Shown piece by piece: positions 54,986 through 64,000 of a DNA stretch of 64,000 nucleotides. The notes under the pieces are model-generated. The model was given only the letters and a program-made list of their open reading frames with translations. It was not told the DNA's origin and searched no databases. Within the stretch, counting starts at the first letter, position 1; the number at the start of each line of letters is the position of its first letter. Origin of the DNA: Serpula lacrymans var. lacrymans S7.9 (taxonomy: Eukaryota > Basidiomycota > Agaricomycetes > Boletales > Serpulaceae); the NCBI RefSeq assembly GCF_000218685.1, contig NW_006763294.1, positions 434,001 through 498,000 of the forward strand. The letters run 5' to 3'. The translations under genes and the position numbers were made by a program.

Positions 54986-55903
54986 TTAGATATGCTGAAG
55001 TTGAGTGAACATTAACCTAAATGCACGTGCCACAAGCCTTGCATAGGGGTAGCGTGTCGAGTATATACTCTATGAAACAGGCATTGAATTGTAGTCACAA
55101 TTGTAAACGAGCCAAGCTGCGGGATGTGATGACTTACCGCAGGCCCACCATAACAAGTTGCATACATCGTTTTTGCAGGTTGAAGCCAGCTCTAGCGTCA
55201 TCTGACCCGCGATTCTTTTTTGGATATCATCCAAAGAGCTTCATCTGTTGAGGTTGTACATTTGTGTCTATGACATGAAGACCGTATGAAAGGAACGAAA
55301 ATGTTTCTTCAGTGCCGCCAACGATATGGGTGACACAGGTGCAATCTATCATGTCGCAAGTCCGTTTCTATTTCTCTGGTTTCAAATGTGGTTCAGTCCC
55401 ATAAAAAGAAAACAAGAGAGTTTTATGGTCAGGGACCGCATCTTCATCTAAGCATGGCTTGTAGAGGATATAGGGACTACTTATTCTGAGGAAGTTCAAG
55501 CTGCTGAGTACCGCAGGCACCCTATCTACGCGCCTGTCATGTTTTTGGAAAAGCTTTCCCGCGCAGAGTATGGCTGACCAATGCATTACAGTACTCGAAT
55601 CCATCGTTTGCTCGCCTCGCCATTGCTCGTAGTCAGCGTCTGTCATGGCGATTACATTTTATTATCAAACTTGATTAACTGGACCAGTCCTGGCATGACT
55701 TGTACCGTGAGCTTTTTTCCTAACAAGGGAAGAGATACCTACGAGACCCTGGGTTAGGGAAGAAAGTCCCTACTTTGTCTTGCTCGCCATCCTCGTGTCC
55801 TGCTACGTGCTGCTCGGTCAGCAGCTTCTGCAGTATACCATCCTTCTGCTCAGCAGTTTAGTCACCAAAAGGAAGCATTCCCCCATTCGCAGCATCTCTC
55901 ACC

Positions 55904-57622
55904 ATGCCCTCCCCGTCCCCGCTAAGTGGGCTCAAAAACGTATTTAGGCGGCTCACCAGAGCTCGGTCAGCCAAACCAAATACCCCAGCATCGATTCAGA
56001 AAGCCCAACAAAGTACAATGTCGACCACCACCTCTCACTCTGCTCTTTTGAGCCCTCTTGCGATCGGGCCTCTGACCCTTCGCAACAGGGTTATCATGTC
56101 TGCACTCACCCGCTCCCGCTCAGCTCCTACTAACGTTCCCAACGAAGTCAACCTCGAACACTACGTTCAGCGTGCACGTGGAGGTGCAGGATTGATCGTC
56201 ACCGAGGGTGTGCTTATCGAACAACAAGGGTGAGTTCTGGTCTCTTTCTTCTTTCGTCTGCAAAGTCTCATTGTATTTTGACAGCACGGAGTGGCAGAAC
56301 GCGCCTGGTATCTGGAGTCAAGAACAAGTAGCCGCCTGGAAGAAGATCACCTCTGCAGTTCATGCTGAGGGCGGTTTGATTTTCGCTCAGGTATGTCACT
56401 TTGCGTCCCACTCGCTTTTTTTTATCATTCTTGTTTTTATACGGTTTCCCTTATAATAGTTGTGGCATCGTAAGCTAGTCCTTGTTTTTTTCCCCCCCCT
56501 TCTTATCTGAGTCTTTTTTTTTGGTTAGTGGGACGTATCTCGCACCCTGATGCTCCTGAGCAGAAAGCTGCGGGAAAGCCTGTGTATGCTCCATCCGCCA
56601 TTTCTGCTCGAGGTGGCAAGTTCCGATTCATCCCTGGTGAACCTGGATATGTTACAGTAAGTGTCTTTATTATACCCTAACGCTGCAGTTTCTCTAATCA
56701 CCTTGTTCACCTTTTTCTTATTCACCAGCCCACCGCTATCGATGATCCCCGAGTTCTGATTGAACAGTACAAGAAAGCAGCTATTAATGCCAAGGAAGCC
56801 GGCTTTGACGGCGTTGAATGTAAGCACTTCAAGAAAGTGTTTTCTTTTCTGGGTTCGTTGCTGACATTATATTTGGGGACAGTGCACGGCGCCAACGGTT
56901 ATCTCGTCCATCAGTTCCTTGACTCTACCTCTAACCTTCGCACGGACTCGTGGGGTGGTTCTGTTGAAAACCGCTCTCGTTTCGGTCTCGAAATCCTCAA
57001 AGAACTCGTATCCGTCTTTGGAAATAAGAGAGTTGGCATTAAGTTGAGCCCTGCTGGTGGATATAATGATGTGGGGTAATAAAACTCTCTTCGGTTGGAG
57101 CTCATTAGGTGCTGATTGTATGTCTATTTATTTAGTATGCCGTTGCAAGATACCCTCGATACTTTCAACTATTTCATCTCTGAAGCCGATAAACTGGATC
57201 TGGCGTACTTCTGCCTGGCGAGATACCTCGCTATGCTGGACCCGACGTTCGATGGTAAGTCGCGTACCTCGTTTTCTACGTTTTCACGATTTCACTCATT
57301 TGTCCTTTCAGGTAAGACTCGTGCTACTCAACACGACGTACTCGCGTCCTACCGCCAATCCATCAAGAAGTCACTTTTGATTCTGAATGCTGGCCTCACT
57401 CCCGACGAGGCAGAAGCTCTCATCTCGTCCAAGCAAATCGACGCAGCTGTCTTTGGAATGCTGTTTATCAGCCACCCTGATTTACCGAAGCGAATCGCCC
57501 ACGGCATCCCTCTTGATAATCAGGTTGATTTCACGACGTTGTATAGTGGTGGACCTCAGGCTACTTTAGAGGAGTTGAGGAAAGGATATAACGATTACCC
57601 GGAGGCTACTTATAATAACTAG
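55904..57622 (+). CDS. Old Yellow Enzyme (NADH:flavin oxidoreductase), copy 1
   Basis: FMN-dependent ene-reductase family that reduces activated C=C bonds. Eight exons: 55904-56229, 56285-56390, 56460-56469 (10 nt), 56529-56656, 56729-56819, 56883-57075, 57136-57254 and 57312-57622 (427 aa). Motifs: SALTRSR with the FMN-contacting Thr; [29 protein letters not shown], then LWH; the active-site string [18 protein letters not shown] with the His/Asn pair and following Tyr; and [15 protein letters not shown]. The first ~38 residues ([20 protein letters not shown] onward) are basic and absent from copy 2. They could be a targeting sequence, or translation may start at the Met at 56,018. Copy 2 follows head-to-tail. 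Confidence 0.93.
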
Positions 57623-58188
57623 GGTCTTGTTAAGATGAGTTTGTTGGATCTGTAATGACTCTGAATTGATATTTTGTTTTTTGGGATGTTATACCCCAGT
57701 GTTCAAACTGTCTTGTTGGTGAGGATGAATATCATTTGAGTCAGTTTCGAGAAAGAGATGCCCGGCCTTCACCCAGAACTGGGTTTCCTTGGCGCCGCAG
57801 CTTGCTCGCTTCGTAAGAAGAAGAGAAGGTGTGAAGATGACCAGAGGAGAGGACATATTCCCGAGTCAGTGATCAATCGGAGGTAAGCATACTGCGATTG
57901 GACCCTACACTAACAAATCACCACCGTAACAATGACTGCGAGTTATATCGTGATTGGCTCGGGAATATACACTAGGCTGAAATGAAAATGACTCGATTGT
58001 TGGCGTTGATTATTGTCTGGCATTTTGCTGGGGCTAGGTTATCCCCAATGATCACGAATCGCTAGTCGTTACCGCAGCACACCTTCCCCAGCGGGTTCGA
58101 AAATCCATATAAATAGGCCCTTCCAGCTGGTTTATGTTCAACAAATTCACTGACGTGAGTCCTCGATTTAACTGGGTACTGTTTAACG
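57623..58188. other. Spacer between the two Old Yellow Enzyme genes
   Basis: 566 bp holding the terminator of copy 1 and the promoter of copy 2. No gene. Confidence 0.5.
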
Positions 58189-59830
58189 ATGGCCAACACC
58201 ACCACCGCCAACCATTCTGCTCTTTTGAGCCCCCTCGCCATTGGTCCTCTTAAGATGCCAAATAGGGTCGTCATGTCTGCACTTACCCGCTCTCGCTGTG
58301 TCCCCACTAATGTTCCCAATGATCTCAACCTGGAATATTATGTTCAGCGTGCGCGAGGAGGTCCTGGTCTGATCATCTCGGAGGGTATTCTGATTGTACA
58401 ACAAGGGTGGGTTTTTCATTACCCGTTCGACTCACATATCTCACGATTTATTTGCATAGAACTGAGTGGCAGAACGCTCCAGGAATATGGAACAAAGAAC
58501 AAGTGGAAGCATGGAAGAAGATCACTTCTGCAGTTCATGCTGAGGGTTGTCTGATTTTTGCTCAGGTGTGTTTTGCTCTTAATTCCGCACTTTGCTGTAA
58601 GTAATGATATGGCTACTTCATTGGTAGCTCTGGCACCGTAAGTTGTCTGTATTAGGTTGTGGATGAGCTCAACGTAATTTCATGGTCAGTTGGCAGAACC
58701 TCTCATCCAGATGCCCCTGAACAGAAAGCTTCGGGAGAGGTGTGTTTTTGAGCTCATTGGTTGTTGATGATACTTACTTCTTTCAAAGCCTGTGTTTGCT
58801 CCATCAGCTATTTCTGCAAGAGGCGGAAAGTTTAGATTTATCCCTGGTATGCCTGGATATGTGACAGTGAGTGTGCTCTACACTGATAAAATTTCTGGCG
58901 TTATCTCATGGACTCCTGCACTTATTTAGCCTACTGCCATAGATGATCCTCGTGTTTTGATCGAACAGTTCAAGCAGTCAGCAATTAATGCCAAGGAGGC
59001 TGGTTTTGACGGAGTGGAATGTGAGTCCTTTCATAGTGCTTGTGCTACTTACAATTCGAGCGTGAAATAATGCTATGGCTATGGGCAGTACATGGAGGGA
59101 GCGGGTATCTTGTCCACCAATTCCTTGACTCTACCTCTAACGTTCGTACGGACTCATGGGGCGGTTCGGTTGAAAATCGCTCCCGTTTCGTTCTTGATAC
59201 ACTGAAGGAACTCATCTCCATCTTCGGGAATAAGAGAGTCTCAATTAAACTTAGCCCCATTGGCGGGTACAATGACATGGGGTAATTCACAGTCAAATCA
59301 CTTGACATTAGTTGAAGGCTAACGATTATGATAATCCAGGATGCCAATTGAAGAAACGCTGAACACCTACAACTACTTCATATCTGAAGCCGACAAACTT
59401 GACTTGGCCTATATTTGTATGATGAGATACCTACCTTTTCTGGACGTGATATATGATGGTGAGATCACTGCTTCTCTTCACTAACCCAGTTCTGACTTTG
59501 AGTTCCTGTGCTATGCTAGGTGTACCTCGTGCGATTCAACATGACACTCTCACATCATACCGCCCAATCATCCAAAGGTCACCTTTGTTTTTGAATTGTG
59601 GTGTGACACCCGATGAGGCAGAGGCTCTGATCTCGTCGAAGCAAATCGACGCTGCGGTCTTTGGGATGCCATTCATCAGCCATCCTGACGTGCCAAAGAG
59701 GATAGCGATGGGCATTCCGCTAGACACGCAGATTGATTTTGCAACGTTGTATGGGCCTGGACCTCAGGCGAGTCTGGAGGAGCTGAGGAAGGGATATACA
59801 GACTATCCAGAGGCTACTCACAAAAGTTAG
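58189..59830 (+). CDS. Old Yellow Enzyme, copy 2 (tandem paralogue)
   Basis: Nine exons: 58189-58406, 58460-58565, 58628-58637, 58690-58739, 58789-58866, 58930-59020, 59089-59281, 59340-59458 and 59520-59830 (391 aa). Exon sizes match copy 1 except the first, and copy 1's exon 4 is split by an extra 49-bp intron. Starts [20 protein letters not shown]. It keeps [17 protein letters not shown] and [15 protein letters not shown]. At the active site, where copy 1 has LHGANGYL, it reads LHGGSGYL: the Asn of the substrate-anchoring His/Asn pair is Ser and the preceding Ala is Gly. The Tyr proton donor is retained. The frame is intact, so it may have altered substrate or activity. Confidence 0.92.
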
Positions 59831-61380
59831 ATTGGCTACAATGATATACATTTAGCTGTGTATTCGACTGGTCCTTGTAACTCTTCCATCCTCATTTCTG
59901 AATAGCGATGTACGCTGTCGTCTGTGTTGTATATAGAAAACAAAGATCGTAGTGCAAATTGACATGAAAGAGCACCGCCACGTCCGGCGGCAGTGTGGCC
60001 GCGGAAGTATAATCCGGGTACTTCCAGCACCATCGTCATAGTCTCCAGTTGCTGACCTAATTCAAGAAATATGACAGTCGATATATCTTGCTAATTAAGG
60101 TCTGCTCCGAATGAAAGGCCTTTTGGTGGGAGCTCGCCTTCGGTGTCAATAGCCACATCATCGACACTTTCGAGAGCACGGCATGAGCTTCCGAAAGCAC
60201 TCCGCAAAACTCAGACCAGCCTTCAGGTGGGCCTGCTCCGCGAATGAGCTACTGAGGTGAAAATGGTAAGTAAATTGTTGTCTATCACGCTGGCAAGGCC
60301 TCAAGGCCACGTCTATCAAGGCCTGGCATTAGTAGTTGTGATATTCCAGCAAGCAAATAAGCCTAGCTATTGATTTTAAAAGGCCATGGGGGTAGGCCAT
60401 TGGCCCACTGAGGCATTTGCTCTTCTGTGATGCCACAATTTACTATACACCATATTGAAAGCTGCTGCTCATTGGTGATGAATGACGAGGTTTAGCTGTA
60501 GAAGGCATGTATTGTATTTTGAGAGCATAATTGTGCATGGCTTAGTCGCTATTGAGTCAGCTCTACTACTTTTTTCTTTTGAGTCCTACCCCATGCCGAT
60601 CATCCATCAATGCCACCTGATGCCAAAGCTCAGCTGTGGCACCACCTATTGCTTATTAACACAGAAAGCAGGCTCCCCCAAAAGGCCTGTCATTTGGATA
60701 AGACTAGAATACTCATAACTTGAAAACTCCGACAATGATGACCGGGAGAAATCCATCAAAAAGCACTGGTAAGTCCTGCGATCTCTTCATTCACAGTGTG
60801 CTAATTGTGGGAAAGTGTAGGATTAATATCACTGTGATAAAACCTAATCACTCATTATACCTAGTCCGGACTTGAGGGACTCGGAAAAAGATACTAGTAG
60901 TACTGTCAGTGCTCACCTGTCAAAGTAAGTAGTGTTTGCCTACATGGACGTGATTCTTGCTGAGTCTAGTGTAGGAATTTTGAAATGTGCTGCCAGTGAC
61001 GCTGAGCCGGAATTGCAAAACTGTAATGGAATACTGGCCACTGACCAGTTTGGTCATTCACATTCATTATAACACCAGTGTTCCACTGTAGTATCAGTGT
61101 CCGTGGTTGTTGATCACATCAGATAGCTCGCTGGTTCTCTCAGGCAATCATCCTGTACATGATGAGTCTCCTGCAAACTCAACTGGCGGACAACATTGTT
61201 TATGACATTGACGTGTAGCAGTCAGCTGCTTGCACGTATTGAGAGTGGCGGGGAGGCTGACATCCGTCCGCGTATAAAGTACAGCAAGGGAAGCTCTCCA
61301 TCCATCATCATAACTTGCCCCATTTTATATCTTCAAACACTCATATCTCATCAATAATATCATCATCACCATCAATCACC
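59831..61380. other. Intergenic region upstream of the coiled-coil gene
   Basis: 1.55 kb without a supported gene. Near its right end a TATAAAG lies 100 bp before the ATG at 61,381 (separate entry). Confidence 0.45.
61273..61279 (+). promoter_or_regulatory. TATA box candidate
   Basis: TATAAAG about 100 bp upstream of the ATG at 61,381, followed by a pyrimidine-rich leader and CATCATCACC-type repeats before the start codon. Confidence 0.5.
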
Positions 61381-62923
61381 ATGGCTCAAGTTTCTGTTAG
61401 TCACATGCTGGCTCATTTAACTTGACTGGCCAACACATTTTATCTCCACTGTGGAGGCCTTTCCTGCGTCTGCCATGATTATGATCATTGGCGGTCTCTG
61501 TGGAATCTTTCTTATCTCTGCTGCCTTGCTCAATGTCTACCCTCTCGGCCAGCACAGCCCCTCACTGGGCAAAGCAGACAATACCCATGTTAATCCTTTC
61601 GAGGCCGAGAACATGGCACTTAAGGAACAACATTGTCAAGCATGCGAATATCAAAAGGTGACCACATCAACAATTCATACTCTCCGGGTTCAGAAGGCGG
61701 TATTGAAGGAACAGAACCACCTTGATCACAGGTGCTACCATGCTCGACTAGAGAAGTTAGGTGAGGAGCGCAAAACTCAATGCCAACACTGGCTGGACTA
61801 GCGTAGGCAAGAATCTCAGGCAATAGAAGCCAAGATCAAAGAACGCACAAGGAGAGCGATGGAGGATGAATATGCCAAGATCACTGCTTCCTATCATTTA
61901 ACCCTCGCTTCTCACGAGCACACTATCAAGGACATATCCGACAAATTGGCCAACAGTGAGGAGACTTGGGAACAGCAGAAAGCTCACTACAACGACCAAA
62001 TCAAGGCAGTTCTTGCATCTTTCAACTTGGCGACAGACTACAAGCGTCAAGTGGACCAACTTAGAACGGAGCTTTGCTGCACTCAACTGTCATTAATTGC
62101 TCTCCAGTCATCCATTATCACTTGAGACGCAGCAGCCTCTCAAATCAATGACTTGCTCTTGGAGATCAGAGATCTGAAATTGCTGTGTGAACAGCAGTCA
62201 GCAGGGATCTTGCAAGGAATCACTGACATTTGGGAGGATATACCAGCCAATAGTGGGGCAAAACCTGGTCGCCTGCCTTCAGGTTCAGCTCATCCTTGTT
62301 CAGCAGAGGCTTTGTCTCAGAGTAAGCAGATTCTTTGTTGCTCACCAATTCTCACCGTGATTCTAATAATCCATAGGTCAACTCATTGATAACACAAATT
62401 ATGAGACTATCGTAGATGTTCAAACTTCCTGTGCTCCTGTGCTGTCAGATTTGGAGGGGATAGACTTAAATGAAGTACCACAGCAACTTTGATGTATGTG
62501 ATGGCTATAGACTTCGGACATTGTACTCATAATATATTTATAGACTATTCAAGTGATATCAAACATGATTCTCAGCCCGACTGAACCCATGTGAACTTCA
62601 GAATACAGCTCAGAAAGGAACCCACCCAGTTGTCAATCAACATTTTTCAATGTTCAGCCAGCAACCAGGAAAGTCAGATCTGGAAAAATAGGGATGCTCC
62701 AACCACTTGCATTACTGATCCACTATCAGAAGTAGATAATCTGAAACAACAGCCACCAGTAGCTACTGTGACCAAACACACATGTTCAAATTTAGAAAGG
62801 GAGATAAAAGATGTGTTTAGGGAAGCAGTTACGAGGTGCATAATGCCGCTTCCCTCTCAATCTTCATTCAAGAGCCAAGAATTAGCCTTTGGGGAACTTG
62901 GGACTCAGTCCTCACCTTGAAAG
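61381..62923 (+). pseudogene. Membrane-anchored coiled-coil protein with in-frame stops
   Basis: A short first exon (MAQVS) is spliced to a hydrophobic segment (SAMIMIIGGLCGIFLISAAL) and then a long heptad-like polar stretch (DEYAKITASYHLTLASHEHT, ISDKLANSEETWEQQKAHYN, QVDQLRTELCCTQLSLIALQ). The frame continues across TAG 61799-61801, TGA 62123-62125, TGA 62490-62492 and TGA 62581-62583. Each can be explained by C-to-T in a Gln or Arg codon (CAG to TAG, CGA to TGA). An intron near 62,320-62,375 is spliced in frame. The last open part ends at 62,920 (AFGELGTQSSP, TGA). This appears to be a large protein of unknown function now inactivated, unless stops are read through or edited. Confidence 0.5.
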
Positions 62924-64000
62924 CCTTTAAGACCTTCCCTTCCACCATGTAAGTAAATATATTCCTCGTTTACCTTTAGTCAACTTACCGCTGTGAATAT
63001 AGTGTTTAATTCATTTAATCAACCTAACTGTACCAATCTAAGTAATATGTTGGTCATAGATACCAAGTCACATTGTGCTCCATGGTCATCCAATGCAGAG
63101 GAGATGGATGAGGTGTCAATCATGCTTTAAGGTATGTGTGATATTTATGTCTATGGATAGGTCTCATGTGCGACATAGGTTTCTCGAGCAACAATGAACA
63201 AGGAAACTTCGGTGAGTGATTTTTATTTTTACTATTCTGCCGGATGGAGGCTAATACCAAAGTGTAGTTGGTGTTCTTGATTCAAGCTCAAACAAATATA
63301 TATCTAGAGCCAATGAGACTACACCACCATGTTCTTCTGGGGGCCTCCCTCCACTACCTTCAGTCCCGATTGGCAATTACACAGAGGAAGAGGAAGTAGC
63401 TGTAATGTCAGGCAAGGGCAATGAAACTCCTATATCAAGTTCGGGCCAATCATTATCCGGAGATGATTGGTCCTCTCCTTCATATTCATCTGATGACATT
63501 CCTTCTTTGCCCTCTACTCCTATCATTAACAACACAGTGGAAGAAGAATAGGTGTCTGCTATGCTGAAGGAGGTACTAGAAAAGAGAATAGGCAAGTGTT
63601 CTTTATTTATTCCCATCAGCATTGCTCATCATAGTATGTCTTCATAGCCCACAAAAAAGCCTCGTCAATGGCATGCTTGTCTTCCATTGCTGATATAACA
63701 GGTATTTGAATTAGCTCATTTCCCACCGTGTTGGTACTGACTTAGTTGACAGTATCATCAACAGCATCATCAATCCAGGGTAATCTGAGTTTTGTGGAGG
63801 CTGAGCTGGATGCACGGTATCTCGAATTGTGCAAGCTTACTCTCCCAGAGAAGTGTGAATTGGGAGTAAAGGACAGCAGTGAGGAGGAGAAAGAGGAGAC
63901 GAAGGCTGTAGACATGATCACTGAACCAAACGTGGAAGCCGACAGTAAGCAAATACACTTTTTCTGTTTGATTTTTTGATTATTCATATGTACAGAGGGT
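62924..64000 (+). pseudogene. Continuation of degraded, acidic low-complexity coding sequence
   Basis: Frames resume as NIVFNSFNQPNCTNLSNM with SSNAEEMDEVSIML and a stop, then GLPPLPSVPIGNYTEEEEVA with SSPSYSSDDIPSLPSTPIIN. Another stop (TAG, about 63,549) precedes VSAMLKEVLEKRIG. A last frame with SFVEAELDARYLELCKLTLP and a Glu-rich tail runs to 63,979. A short motif, P-[SP]-x-P-I-x-N-x-T-x-E-E-E-x-V-[AS]-x-M, occurs twice. It is probably the 3' part of the same decayed gene and continues past the window. Confidence 0.35.

Larger units (their letters stand above)
54074..55903. other. Intergenic region dominated by a tandem repeat
   Basis: 1.8 kb upstream of the first Old Yellow Enzyme gene. 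54,395-54,985 is a degenerate ~205-bp tandem repeat (separate entry). The rest has only short frames, e.g. 55,368-55,646 on the minus strand (92 aa, no motif). Confidence 0.45.

Noticed and set aside
55368..55646. 92-codon minus-strand frame
   Set aside because: No motif, no splice partner, and located in a repeat-rich intergenic region.

Overview
The window reads as nuclear DNA of an agaricomycete (mushroom-forming basidiomycete). Genes are cut by many short GT-AG introns of about 45-80 bp. The families present (G-alpha, importin beta-3, UstYa/DUF3328, DUF6533, DUF6589, PDR-type ABC transporter, Old Yellow Enzyme) and the degenerate Ty3/Gypsy elements fit that group. All spliced models below were read by eye; no alignment or database search was run.

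Layout. 1-5.7 kb holds housekeeping genes: the 3' part of a G-protein alpha subunit (+) and an importin beta-3 type karyopherin (-). 6.6-17.4 kb is an accessory stretch: a UstYa/DUF3328 protein (-), a GNAT acetyltransferase (+), a basidiomycete-type membrane-anchored protein (+), a MYND protein (-), and three small two-exon genes, all on the minus strand. Each of these three encodes a signal peptide followed by one to three copies of the motif R-[LE]-D-[AS]-x-[FYW]-L-x-P. I read them as a family of secreted repeat-peptide precursors. One has cores bounded by KR/RR, as in Kex2-processed precursors of the ustiloxin (dikaritin) RiPP class. With a UstYa-family gene about 4 kb from the nearest precursor, this is the best candidate for an undescribed system here.

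17.4-39.9 kb is AT-rich and repeat-rich. It holds a decayed DUF6533 membrane protein and then a pile of retroelement pieces: Gypsy family A with a 685-bp LTR, gag and broken pol; a solo LTR of the same family with a 5-bp target duplication, nested in an older inverted LTR; Gypsy family B gag and pol fragments; an inverted, internally deleted copy of A; and two inverted copies of a 1.5-1.8 kb TGTC...GACA element that carries a 266-aa ORF. A DUF6589-like pseudogene ends at the edge of one copy.

39.9-49.8 kb returns to GC-richer genes: a second UstYa-like gene with degenerate motifs, diverging from a multi-pass membrane protein, then a full-length PDR/ABCG transporter (-). 52.1-59.8 kb carries an NTF2-like small protein, an unassigned minus-strand gene, a ~205-bp tandem repeat with a perfect hairpin, and a tandem pair of Old Yellow Enzymes. 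The last 2.6 kb is a coiled-coil, membrane-anchored gene with several in-frame stops.
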